Positions 36,028 through 43,408 of a stretch of 64,000 bases of DNA are shown piece by piece; positions within the stretch are counted from its first letter, which is position 1, and the number at the start of each line of letters is the position of its first letter. This DNA comes from Bacteroidota bacterium (GTDB lineage: Bacteria > Bacteroidota > Ignavibacteria > UBA10030 > UBA6906). A model generated the notes under the pieces. That model made no database searches. It saw only the letters and a program-made list of their open reading frames with translations, and was not told where the DNA came from. A program made the translations under genes and the position numbers. The stretch is from positions 1-64,000 of the forward strand of contig JAUQWO010000046.1 of assembly GCA_030835135.1 (NCBI GenBank), given 5' to 3'.

Positions 36028-37101
36028 ATGCATAAGAAACTGTTCATCCCGGGCCCGACCGAGGTCGCCCCGGATGTGCTCCAGAAGATGGCCACCCCCA
36101 TGATGGGGCACCGGTCCAAGGACGCCTCCACGCTGCAGCGCGAGATCAGTGACAAGATGAAGCAGGTGTTCCATACCGTGAACCCGATCCTCCTTTCCAC
36201 GTCATCGGGCTCCGGACTCATGGAAGGTTCCATCCGTTCGATGACCGCCAGGCGCGTGATGTGCTTCTCCGTCGGCGCATTCGGCAAGCGGTGGTACAAG
36301 ATGGCCCAGGCCAACGGCATCGAGGCCGACCTGGTCGAGTCCGAGTTCGGCAAACCAACCACCGCAGAGATGGTGGACAAGGCGCTGGCGACAGGCAAGT
36401 ACGATGTGTTCACCGTCACCCACAACGAGACCTCCACCGGCGTCATGAACCCCGTTGCCGAGATCGCTGAGGTCCGCAAGAAGTACCCCGATGTGATCTG
36501 GCTCGTGGACACCGTCAGCTCCATGGCCGGCGTCAAGATCCCGGTGGACGAACTGGGCATCGATGTGTGCATCACGTCCACCCAGAAGGCCCTCGCCCTG
36601 CCCCCCGGCCTGGCGATCTGCTCCGTCAGCCCGAAGGCCCTCGAACACGGCAAGCAGGTGAAGTACCGCGGCTGGTACCTGGACATCCTCGAGCTGTATA
36701 AGTATGTCGAGACCAAGGACCATCAGTATTCCGCGACGCCGTCGCTCTCCCACATGTTCGCGCTGCACTATCAGCTCGACCGCATCCTGGCGGAAGGACT
36801 CGAGAAGCGGTATGCGCGCCACAAGGAGATGGCGGAGTTCACGCGCGCGTGGGCGAAGGAGCACTTCGCACTGTTCCCGGAGGAGAAGTATGCATCGCAG
36901 ACCCTCACCACGATCACGAACACACGCAACATCTCGGTGAAGGCCCTGAACGACGCCCTGGGCAAGATGGGGATGCAGATCTCCAACGGGTACGGTGATC
37001 TGAAGGAGAAGACCTTCCGCATCGCGCACATGGGCGAATTGACCATGGCGGACATGAAGGAAGTGACCTCGGCCATCGAGAAGGTGCTGCCGACGCTGTA
37101 A
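36028..37101 (+). CDS. Class V PLP aminotransferase (alanine/serine-glyoxylate type)
   Basis: 357 aa with a good ribosome site upstream. Fold-type I PLP enzyme: N-terminal KLFIPGPTEVAPDVL and MGHRSKD, SGSGLMEGSIRS for phosphate binding, HNETSTGVMNPV, VDTVSSMAG with the PLP-binding Asp, and the Schiff-base Lys in CITSTQKALALPPGLA. Closest to alanine-glyoxylate/serine-glyoxylate/phosphoserine-type transaminases; which amino donor it uses cannot be settled. Its neighbour is a DUF1015 gene, and in Bacteroidota DUF1015 genes are often found next to serine-biosynthesis aminotransferase and dehydrogenase genes, so phosphoserine or serine metabolism is a reasonable inference. Confidence 0.85.
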   Translation: MHKKLFIPGPTEVAPDVLQKMATPMMGHRSKDASTLQREISDKMKQVFHTVNPILLSTSSGSGLMEGSIRSMTARRVMCFSVGAFGKRWYKMAQANGIEADLVESEFGKPTTAEMVDKALATGKYDVFTVTHNETSTGVMNPVAEIAEVRKKYPDVIWLVDTVSSMAGVKIPVDELGIDVCITSTQKALALPPGLAICSVSPKALEHGKQVKYRGWYLDILELYKYVETKDHQYSATPSLSHMFALHYQLDRILAEGLEKRYARHKEMAEFTRAWAKEHFALFPEEKYASQTLTTITNTRNISVKALNDALGKMGMQISNGYGDLKEKTFRIAHMGELTMADMKEVTSAIEKVLPTL

Positions 37102-37112
37102 AGATGCAAGGC

Positions 37113-37160
37113 AAAGGGAAGAAGGCAACGGGCACACCAGCACCCGTTCTTCTTCCCTTT
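37113..37160 (+). terminator. Hairpin between the aminotransferase and DUF1015 genes
   Basis: Long purine/pyrimidine inverted repeat: 37113-37132 pairs with 37143-37160 with a small bulge. It lies 12 bp after the aminotransferase stop and probably terminates or attenuates before the DUF1015 gene. Confidence 0.6.
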
Positions 37161-37260
37161 GGTGTTCTTCACACTGGCTGTGTCCATCGCTCCTGTGGAG
37201 TGTCGCTGGTGTTCCCTGTGCCCTTGTCCTTATCAACGTTCCATCACACGACCGGATCCC

Positions 37261-38502
37261 ATGTCCACCCTCCGTCCTTTCAGAGGCTTCCGCCCGCAGC
37301 CGCAGTTCGCGGCGCAGGTAGCGGCCAAACCGTATGACGTTCTCAATTCCGATGAAGCCCGCAACGAGGCCGCCGGCAATCCGCTCTCCTTCCTGCATGT
37401 CGGGAAGCCCGAGATCGATCTGCCACCGGATGTCCACCTGTACGACGAACGCGTGTATCAGAAGGGGAAGGAGAACCTGGAGAAGCTGATCCGTGACGGC
37501 GTGCTGCTCGAGGAGAAGGTGCCGGCCTTCTACATCTATGCGCAGACGATGAACGGCCACATCCAGTACGGGATCGTGGGGTGTGCGAGCGTTGCGGAGT
37601 ACCTCAACAACACGATCAAGAAGCACGAGTTGACCCGCAAGGACAAAGAGGACGACCGGACCAAGCACGTCAGGGTCACGAATGCCCATTCCGGTCCGAT
37701 CTTCCTGACCTACCGGGCCGAGCCTGCGATCGACGCGATCGTGGCACGCGTGAGCGCCGGGAAGCCGGAATATGATTTCGTGGCCCCGGATGGCATCCGT
37801 CACCAGCTCTGGGTGATCGCCGATGCGGCCACCGTGCAGGCGGTGGCCGACGCCTTCACCCGGGTCCCTGCCCTGTACGTCGCCGACGGCCATCATCGGT
37901 CGGCCGCGGCCGCCCGCGTCGGAAAAGAACTCGCCGATGCGAATCCGCAGCACCGCGGCGATGAGGAGTACAATTTCTTCCTCGCCGTGCTCTTCCCTGC
38001 ACCACAACTGCGCATCTTCGACTACAACCGGGTGGTGAAGGACCTGAACGGCAGGACGGACGAGCAGTTCCTCGCCGAGATCCGGAAGGTCTTCACCGTA
38101 TCCCCCGCCGCGGCACAGCACCGTCCGACGCGCAAGGGCGACTACGGGATGTATCTGAAGGGCCGCTGGCATGTCGTGACCGCACCGGCTTCACTCACCG
38201 CGGTGGCCGATCCGGTGGAACGGCTGGACGTCTCGATCCTGCAGAAGCATCTGCTCGCGCCGGTGCTGGGCATCGACGACCCGCGCACGAGCAAGCGCAT
38301 CGATTTCGTGGGCGGTATCCGGGGATTGGGAGAGCTGGAGAAGCGGGTGGACAGCGGGGAGATGGCGGTGGCCTTCGCGATGTTCCCGACCTCCATCGAC
38401 GAACTCCTGGCCATCGCCGATGCCGGTCAGATCATGCCGCCCAAATCGACATGGTTCGAACCGAAGTTGCGCGACGGTGTCGTCGTCCATATGGTGTCAT
38501 AA
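37261..38502 (+). CDS. DUF1015 family protein
   Basis: 413 aa from the ATG at 37261, giving the conserved family start RPFRGFRPQPQFAAQVAAKPYDVLN. Other family hallmarks: GKPEIDLPP, FYIYAQTMNGHIQYGIVG, DDRTKHVRVTNAHSGPIFLTY, the VADGHHRSAAA motif at about residue 203, EEYNFFLAVLFPAPQLRIFDYNR, and the C-terminal PPKSTWFEPKLRDGVVVHM. Cytoplasmic; activity not established to my knowledge. The conserved His/Arg and Asp motifs suggest an enzyme. Position beside a class V aminotransferase points to amino-acid (serine) metabolism. Confidence 0.88.
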   Translation: MSTLRPFRGFRPQPQFAAQVAAKPYDVLNSDEARNEAAGNPLSFLHVGKPEIDLPPDVHLYDERVYQKGKENLEKLIRDGVLLEEKVPAFYIYAQTMNGHIQYGIVGCASVAEYLNNTIKKHELTRKDKEDDRTKHVRVTNAHSGPIFLTYRAEPAIDAIVARVSAGKPEYDFVAPDGIRHQLWVIADAATVQAVADAFTRVPALYVADGHHRSAAAARVGKELADANPQHRGDEEYNFFLAVLFPAPQLRIFDYNRVVKDLNGRTDEQFLAEIRKVFTVSPAAAQHRPTRKGDYGMYLKGRWHVVTAPASLTAVADPVERLDVSILQKHLLAPVLGIDDPRTSKRIDFVGGIRGLGELEKRVDSGEMAVAFAMFPTSIDELLAIADAGQIMPPKSTWFEPKLRDGVVVHMVS

Positions 38503-38507
38503 TACAA

Positions 38508-38532
38508 CGAAGGGTGCCTCTGGCACCCTTCG
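38508..38532 (+). terminator. Bidirectional hairpin between convergent genes
   Basis: Perfect 11-bp stem (38508-38518 with 38522-38532), 3-nt loop, between the DUF1015 stop and the convergent S24 repressor stop at 38539. T-tracts are weak on both sides. Confidence 0.6.
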
Positions 38533-38538
38533 CGTTCC

Positions 38539-39189
38539 TCACAGCTCCTTGATGAGCTTGACGACCTTCCACACGAAATTCACCTCCCGCTTCTTCACCG
38601 TCACCGGATCGAAGTCGGGGTTGAACGGGATGAGGTGGATGTAGTTCCCCTCGAATTTCACCTTCTTCAGCGTGTCTTCCCCGTTCACGCGGATCACGCA
38701 GATGTCTCCGCTCCGCGCTTCCTGCTGCGGACTCACGATCACGACGTCGCCATCTTCGATCCTCGTGGCCATACTGTTCCCCTTCACCCGCAACGCGAAT
38801 GCCTGCGGGTCCTTCACATCATCAACGGTCACGTAGTCATCGGTGTAATCAGGATGGAACATCGTGGCCACCTTGCCGGCTGGCACGGAGGAGACCAGGG
38901 GCAGGTCAACGAGACGGTTCTTCCTGCGCGCTGAACCCGGAAGGTGGAACATGTTGTCCGGACGCGGGGTGGCGGGATAGACATCACCCTCCCCGGTCAG
39001 GAGCCAGCTTGCGGACACGCCCGTGGCCTTCGCCAGCCGTGTGATCGAGACCCCATCCGGCACCTGCTCGCCCTTCTCCCACCGCTGCAGCGTGCGCGCG
39101 ACCACACCGGCCTTGTCAGCCAGCGTTGCCTGGTCCATTTCCTTGTTCTCCCTCGCCTCCCGCAGCCGGTCGCCGATGGAATTCTTCAT
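38539..39189 (-). CDS. LexA/CI-like autoproteolytic repressor (XRE HTH + S24 peptidase)
   Basis: 216 aa from the ATG at 39189. N-terminal XRE helix-turn-helix at residues about 5-65 (IGDRLREARENKEMDQATLADKAGV; TLQRWEKGEQVP). C-terminal S24 LexA-like peptidase: cleavage-type Ala-Gly in LVSSVPAGKVA, nucleophile Ser in VKGNSMATRIEDGD, and general-base Lys in DTLKKVKF. Such proteins cleave themselves on RecA activation. It is divergent from the DUF72 gene, and a cluster of inverted repeats at 39210-39247 lies in its own 5' leader and on the divergent promoter, so autoregulation and repression of DUF72 are likely. The longer in-frame extension to 39291 would cover the operators and is rejected. 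Confidence 0.88.
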   Translation of the reverse strand: MKNSIGDRLREARENKEMDQATLADKAGVVARTLQRWEKGEQVPDGVSITRLAKATGVSASWLLTGEGDVYPATPRPDNMFHLPGSARRKNRLVDLPLVSSVPAGKVATMFHPDYTDDYVTVDDVKDPQAFALRVKGNSMATRIEDGDVVIVSPQQEARSGDICVIRVNGEDTLKKVKFEGNYIHLIPFNPDFDPVTVKKREVNFVWKVVKLIKEL

Positions 39190-39209
39190 GATTCGTTCCG
39201 GGACATAAT

Positions 39210-39247
39210 TGTCAACTTTCCACTTGACAGGACGACATAAATGTCGT
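39210..39247 (+). promoter_or_regulatory. Repressor operator cluster between S24 and DUF72 genes
   Basis: Two inverted repeats: TGTCAA - 8 nt - TTGACA (39210-39229), and a perfect ACGACAT-AA-ATGTCGT (39232-39247). The first contains the -33 TTG of the DUF72 promoter; the second fills the spacer up to its -7. A further partial GACAT site lies at 39202-39206. All are in the leader of the repressor mRNA. Confidence 0.75.
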
Positions 39248-39254
39248 ATGTTGC
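39224..39254 (+). promoter_or_regulatory. -33/-7 promoter of the DUF72 gene
   Basis: Plus-strand TTG (39224-39226), 20-nt spacer, TATGTTGC (39247-39254), 60 nt before the ATG at 39314. It also reads as a sigma70-like TTGACA-17-TATGTT. Fully overlapped by the operators. Confidence 0.7.
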
Positions 39255-39260
39255 TGGTGG

Positions 39261-39291
39261 TCAATATACGGAACCTCAACGCGAGTGTCAA
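39261..39291 (-). promoter_or_regulatory. -33/-7 promoter of the S24 repressor gene
   Basis: Minus-strand TTG (39289-39291), 20-nt spacer, TATATTGA (39261-39268). The transcript would run through the operator cluster before the ATG at 39189. Confidence 0.65.
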
Positions 39292-39313
39292 GACGTTTCT
39301 TTCGGAGGAAGGT

Positions 39314-40228
39314 ATGAGCCAGAATGGGATCCGGTATCATGTAGGCGTCGGCGGTTGGGAACACGACGTGCTCGACAGATGTCTCTATCCGTCCGCCGGG
39401 CTGTCGCCTGCGGCGAAGCTGGAGATCTACGCACGGTATTTCGATACGACCGAGATCCGGCCCACATTCTGGGATGACACCCTCGGTACTGACGATGCCC
39501 GCGAGTGGGCGCGCGCCGTAGAGGCGCGGAGCGATTTCCGGTTCATCGTGAAGGCACATTCCTCCCTCACGCATGGCCGGGCGATCACCGCGCCGGTGAT
39601 CCGGTCCCTCGGCGAGGTCCTCTCCACCCTGCAGCAGTCCGGCCACCTCGGGGCGGTCCTGGCACAGTTCCCGTATGCCTTCACGAATACCGGAGCGAAC
39701 CGGTTCCATCTTGAAAAACTCGCCGCAGCCCTGAAGGGTTTCCCGTTGCACATCGAGCTCCGGCATGCATCCTGGGAAGGGCCATCACTCGCCGCCTTCC
39801 TCCAGGAGATCGGTGCATCATCCGTGCACGCCGATCTCCCGCGCATCAAGCAGTTCCCGGTCACGTTCCCCCGCCCCCGTGGTGAACGGTCCTACTTCCG
39901 CCTGCACGGCCGGAACGAGAAGGGGTGGCTGCTCAACACCTACGACGTGCGCTACGACTATCTCTATAATGCGCGCGAACTCCGCGAACTGAAACGCCGC
40001 ATCGATGGTGCCCCGGCGGAATGCCGCGACGCATACGTCATGCTGAACAACACCACCAATGGCAAAGCCGTGGCCAACGCATTCGAGATGCTGAGCGCGT
40101 TGCACGACGGCTGCACGGTGCCCATGCCGGTCCAGACTCTGCAGGCATTCCCCCACCTCGCCCCGATCGCCCGACGGGAAGCGGCCACAGGATCCCTGTT
40201 CGAAGGCGCGTACCGGCACGCGGGGTGA
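39314..40228 (+). CDS. DUF72 (YecE-like) family protein
   Basis: 304 aa from the ATG at 39314, preceded by GGAGGAAGG. TIM-barrel-like DUF72 features: YHVGVGGWEHDV at the start, LEIYARYFDTTEIRPTFWD, FRFIVKAHSSLTH, LGAVLAQFPYAF, HIELRHASW, YFRLHGRNEKGW and VMLNNTTNGKAVANAFEM. The biochemical role of the family is not established to my knowledge. Its promoter is covered by inverted repeats that probably bind the divergent S24 repressor, which would make it DNA-damage-inducible. It ends before a strong bidirectional terminator. Confidence 0.85.
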   Translation: MSQNGIRYHVGVGGWEHDVLDRCLYPSAGLSPAAKLEIYARYFDTTEIRPTFWDDTLGTDDAREWARAVEARSDFRFIVKAHSSLTHGRAITAPVIRSLGEVLSTLQQSGHLGAVLAQFPYAFTNTGANRFHLEKLAAALKGFPLHIELRHASWEGPSLAAFLQEIGASSVHADLPRIKQFPVTFPRPRGERSYFRLHGRNEKGWLLNTYDVRYDYLYNARELRELKRRIDGAPAECRDAYVMLNNTTNGKAVANAFEMLSALHDGCTVPMPVQTLQAFPHLAPIARREAATGSLFEGAYRHAG

Positions 40229-40280
40229 CGCCACAAAGCAGGGGCGGGCTGCGCGCAGGACTGACACAAGGTGGAATATG

Positions 40281-40313
40281 AAAAAGCGGCTCCCGGATGG
40301 GAGCCGCTTTTTT
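40281..40313 (+). terminator. Strong bidirectional terminator
   Basis: A-tract, perfect GC-rich stem (AGCGGCTCCC / GGGAGCCGCT), 4-nt loop GGAT, T-tract. It serves both the DUF72 gene and the convergent gene ending at 40335. Confidence 0.9.
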
Positions 40314-40334
40314 GTTGTTGGGATCTTCGATCGA

Positions 40335-41543
40335 TCAGGACGTTCCCTGACCACCACCGGAACGCGGACGAAAAGGTTTTCCCGGTCCGCTCCTCCGCGG
40401 TCCCGATGGCCGCGGCTTGAACGGACGCCCCGATCCTCCCGGAGGCCCGCTCTTTCTGAAATCCGGACGATCACCCTTCGGCGGACCACTCCTGCGGAAA
40501 TCAGGCCGGTCACCTTTCGGCGGACCACTCCTGCGGAAATCAGGCCGGTCGCCTTTCGGCGGACCACTCCGCTTGAAATCAGGACGGTCGCCTCGCGGCG
40601 GGCCACTCCGCTTGAAATCGGGGCGGCCACCACCAGCAGATCCGCTCTTCCTGAAATCCGGACGGCCACCCTGTGGCGGACCACTCCTGCGGAACTCAGG
40701 ACGACCACCTTCGGACGGTCCACTCTTCCGGTACTCCGGTCGGTCGCCACGCGGCGGGCCACTCTTCCGGAATACGGGACGGGTTCCCCCTCCCGGTCCG
40801 GTGCTCTTGAAATCCGGACGACCGGCTCCCGCTGATCCTCCCTTTCGAAAATCAGGCCGGCCTTCCCGGGATGGACCACTCTTGCGGAATCCGGGGCGAC
40901 CACCCTCCGAAGAACCACCTTTGCGATACTCGGGACGGTCTCCCCGTGGCGGTCCACTCTTCCGGAACTCGGGACGACCACTGCCCGTCGGCGCCGGCTT
41001 CCGGTACACCGGACCATGGCCGTGCGACCCGCCATGATCGGACACCGGTGCACCGCCGGGGCGCAACCACTTCACGAACGAACCCTGGAATTCATATGCC
41101 TCGGCCGTTGGCGCCAGGTTCTCCGTCACCGGCGTGCGCCACATATCGCGCGCCATGGAGGGGGTGCTTTCGCCCTTCCGGAGCACGCGTTCACGGTAGG
41201 TCTTCTTCCAGAGCGTGTGCCCGAGTTCCTCGACCAGGATCGCATGCGCACCGGACCGGAATGCACTCAGGAATCCCTTCATGTACGATGTGTCCTCTTT
41301 CCCCTGCACGAGGAGCAACACCCGTGATGGAAGAAAGCTGTACGCCTGGATCTCGAAGGCGTGCGCGACAGCGGCTTCCCGGAGCATGCTCAACGCCTTC
41401 AACACCCGTTCGCGCGTCGTGAAGACGGGTTTGTCTTCGGATACTTCGAGCGTGATCGTATACCGATGACGTCCGCGATAATCGAACCGCGGACGCGGTT
41501 CCTCCCCTGCGCTGCGCAAGTGCATCACATCAGTGGTCGCCAT
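40335..41543 (-). CDS. RAYT/IS200-like transposase-derived protein with basic repeat tail
   Basis: 402 aa. Residues about 20-165 follow the Y1/REP-associated tyrosine transposase (RAYT) layout: RYTITLEVSEDKPVFTTRERV, EIQAYSFLPSRVLLLVQG, YMKGFLSAFRSGA, TLWKKTYRERVLRKGES. The metal-binding H-x-H expected in the 'MPxHVHLL' position reads PSRVLLL, so the HUH site is lost, while a Tyr remains in TYRERVL. From about residue 185 the protein is a basic, proline/glycine-rich tail of about 14 tandem 13-residue units (RPDFRRSGPPKGD consensus). It looks like a domesticated, probably non-transposing nucleic-acid-binding protein. It follows the SDR gene by 3 bp. Confidence 0.7.
   Translation of the reverse strand: MATTDVMHLRSAGEEPRPRFDYRGRHRYTITLEVSEDKPVFTTRERVLKALSMLREAAVAHAFEIQAYSFLPSRVLLLVQGKEDTSYMKGFLSAFRSGAHAILVEELGHTLWKKTYRERVLRKGESTPSMARDMWRTPVTENLAPTAEAYEFQGSFVKWLRPGGAPVSDHGGSHGHGPVYRKPAPTGSGRPEFRKSGPPRGDRPEYRKGGSSEGGRPGFRKSGPSREGRPDFRKGGSAGAGRPDFKSTGPGGGTRPVFRKSGPPRGDRPEYRKSGPSEGGRPEFRRSGPPQGGRPDFRKSGSAGGGRPDFKRSGPPRGDRPDFKRSGPPKGDRPDFRRSGPPKGDRPDFRRSGPPKGDRPDFRKSGPPGGSGRPFKPRPSGPRRSGPGKPFRPRSGGGQGTS
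40415..40990 (-). repeat. Tandem 39-bp repeats coding for a 13-residue unit
   Basis: About 14 in-frame copies of a 39-bp unit in the 3' half of the RAYT-like gene. Units nearest the 3' end (about 40460-40600) are almost identical, while 5' units diverge, suggesting recent expansion at the 3' side. Each unit encodes RP[DE][FY]R[KR]SGPP-x-G-D/G. Confidence 0.85.
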
Positions 41544-41546
41544 AGG

Positions 41547-42347
41547 TCAGAAGAGTCCCTTCAGGAGGCCGCCATCCACACTGATGGTGGCCCCGGTGAT
41601 ATAGCTCGCGCGTTCGGACCCGAGAAAGACGATCATGTTCGCCAGTTCCTCGGGTTCACCGTAACGCTGTAATGGAATATCGCGCGACTGCTTTGCGAAG
41701 AAGTCATCGAGTGAGATCCCCGCCTCCTTCGCGCGCGACGTGCCGATCTGCTCCATGCGGGCGGTCCGCATAAACCCCGGTGCGACGCTGTTCACCAGGA
41801 TGCCATCCTTCGCATACTGGGAGGCCAGCACGCGTGAGAGTCCCAGGATGCCGGGACGGATCGACGAGGAGATGATCAGATCGTTGATCGGTTGCTTCGC
41901 GGCGATCGAGGTGATGTTGACGATGCGTCCCCAGTGCCGCTTCTGCATGTGCGGAAGGACGGCGCGGATCATCCGCACCGTGCTCATCAGCGTCAGGGCC
42001 ACACCGTTCTCCCATGTCGCATCATCCAGGTCCGGGAACGTTCCCACCGGAGGCCCCCCCGCGTTGGTGACCAGGATGTCGATCCGTCCGAACACCTTCA
42101 CCGCACGTGCCACGACAGCAGTGATCTGCCGGGGTTTGGTCAGGTCCGCAACGATGGGGACCACCTGAACGACATGATCGCCGGCGGCCATCCGGATCTC
42201 CTCGGCCGCAGCCTGGAGGGCTTTCTTCTGACGTGAACAGATCACCACATGGGCCCCCTCGCGGGCGAATCCCAATGCCGCAGCTTTGCCCAACCCCTGA
42301 CTGGCAGCACACACAAGCGCAACACGACCACGAAGTCCGAGATCCAT
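41547..42347 (-). CDS. SDR-family oxidoreductase lacking the usual YxxxK
   Basis: 266 aa. Classical short-chain dehydrogenase fold: NAD(P)-binding ALVCAASQGLGKAAA, VADLT, LVTNAGGPPVG, GRIVNITSIAAKQP with the catalytic Ser, PGFMRT, and the C-terminal GATISVDGGLLKG. At the usual Tyr-xxx-Lys position the sequence reads SSSIRPGILGLSR, i.e. Ser and Arg. A group of FabG-like SDRs with S...R is known, so this is likely a natural variant rather than a sequencing error. Substrate unknown. Probably co-transcribed with the RAYT-like gene, 3 bp downstream. Confidence 0.85.
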   Translation of the reverse strand: MDLGLRGRVALVCAASQGLGKAAALGFAREGAHVVICSRQKKALQAAAEEIRMAAGDHVVQVVPIVADLTKPRQITAVVARAVKVFGRIDILVTNAGGPPVGTFPDLDDATWENGVALTLMSTVRMIRAVLPHMQKRHWGRIVNITSIAAKQPINDLIISSSIRPGILGLSRVLASQYAKDGILVNSVAPGFMRTARMEQIGTSRAKEAGISLDDFFAKQSRDIPLQRYGEPEELANMIVFLGSERASYITGATISVDGGLLKGLF

Positions 42348-42443
42348 TGAGGTCCCTTCGGGACAATGAAGAATGAAGAAGCTGTCATGAAGAGAGAAGA
42401 GTTCTTCCCTTCTCAGGTTGTCACAGAACCCTTGACCGTCGCG

Positions 42444-43028
42444 TCACTCCATCATGCGGAGCATGCCCTGGATGCCGCTGCGGATCATCATGACCGCGAT
42501 GCCACAGAGGAAGAGGGCGGCAACCTTCGCGATCGCCTTGGCGCCCGCCTCGCGGAGGACCCGCGTCATGAGCCCGGCGCGGTCGAACACTAACCAGACG
42601 ATGACCATATTGGTCAGCAGCGAGATCACGGCCCACACATACCCGTAGGAGTTCACCAGCACCAGGATCGTGGTGAGCCCGGCAGGTCCCATGATGAGCG
42701 GTATCCCGATCGGGACCACGCCCACCCGCGCCCCGGGGAGCCGCTTCAGTTCGTGCGAGAAGAGCAGGTCATTCACCGCGAGCACGAGCAGGACGATACC
42801 GCCTCCCACCCGGAAATCATGTTCCGTGATCCCGAGAAAGCCGAACAGCAGTTTCCCGGCGACGAGGAACACGAGAGAGATGCCGAATGCCGTGAGTGTC
42901 GCTTCCGCGGCGAGGGTACGCCGGGCACTGTCGCTCATGCCTTCCGTCAGCCCCACATAGAGCGGCAGAACGCCGAACACGTCAATGGCAACGAAGAGCG
43001 GGATGAATGCCTGAAAGAAGATGTCCAT
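42444..43028 (-). CDS. MarC-family (UPF0056) inner-membrane protein
   Basis: 194 aa with six predicted transmembrane helices. Family features: FIPLFVAIDVFGVLPLYVGLT at the N-terminus, RVGGGIVLLVLAVNDLL, VVPIGIPLIMGPAGLTTILVL and the final RSGIQGML. The family has no established transport substrate despite its historic 'multiple antibiotic resistance' name. It follows the 87-aa gene by 30 bp and is probably transcribed from the promoter at 43378-43408. Confidence 0.9.
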   Translation of the reverse strand: MDIFFQAFIPLFVAIDVFGVLPLYVGLTEGMSDSARRTLAAEATLTAFGISLVFLVAGKLLFGFLGITEHDFRVGGGIVLLVLAVNDLLFSHELKRLPGARVGVVPIGIPLIMGPAGLTTILVLVNSYGYVWAVISLLTNMVIVWLVFDRAGLMTRVLREAGAKAIAKVAALFLCGIAVMMIRSGIQGMLRMME

Positions 43029-43058
43029 GGTTGGTCACATGCCGCGCACCGGCGCGGT

Positions 43059-43322
43059 TCAGATCGCGATGCCCTTTGCCTGCAGCGCGTCTTTGATCCG
43101 CTGGACCGCTTCCGCTTCCGGGATCTCAAGCCGTGCCATGGTGGTCTGAACGACGATCTCCAGAGGGTCTTTCCGGTTCGTCAGCCAGTGCCAGATGTTG
43201 TACCCGAGGCGATCGCGGTCGTGCGGCTCACTCACAGGAATGCCGCTCACCACGGCATACGCTATGGATTCGAGGGAGTCCGCAGGGCCGGGTTTCACCG
43301 GGGATGGTGCTTTCGTGGTCAT
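43059..43322 (-). CDS. Small hypothetical protein
   Basis: 87 aa, soluble, no recognised family. The stretch PHDRDRLGYNIWHWLTNRKDPLEI and the helical MARLEIPEAEAVQRIKDALQAKG suggest a small folded helical protein. Support for it being real: a canonical promoter 56 nt upstream and a start-to-stop position between that promoter and marC. Confidence 0.6.
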   Translation of the reverse strand: MTTKAPSPVKPGPADSLESIAYAVVSGIPVSEPHDRDRLGYNIWHWLTNRKDPLEIVVQTTMARLEIPEAEAVQRIKDALQAKGIAI

Positions 43323-43377
43323 CGTGAAGGTCCGATCATCAGTGGATCCATGTCCGGAGAACTGGTCAAAAGCGTGA

Positions 43378-43408
43378 GCAATATACGCATTCTCCGCGGG
43401 GTTTACAA
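43378..43408 (-). promoter_or_regulatory. -33/-7 promoter of the small protein-marC unit
   Basis: Minus-strand TTG (43406-43408), 20-nt spacer, TATATTGC (43378-43385). It overlaps the stop codon of the patatin gene upstream. Confidence 0.65.

Noticed and set aside
36202-38172. Minus-strand open frame of 656 codons
   Set aside because: Antisense to both the aminotransferase and DUF1015 genes and crossing their intergenic terminator.
40415-40990. Regular 39-bp repeats resembling a CRISPR-like or tandem array
   Set aside because: Units are contiguous without unique spacers, stay in frame with the upstream RAYT-like domain and encode a 13-residue protein repeat.
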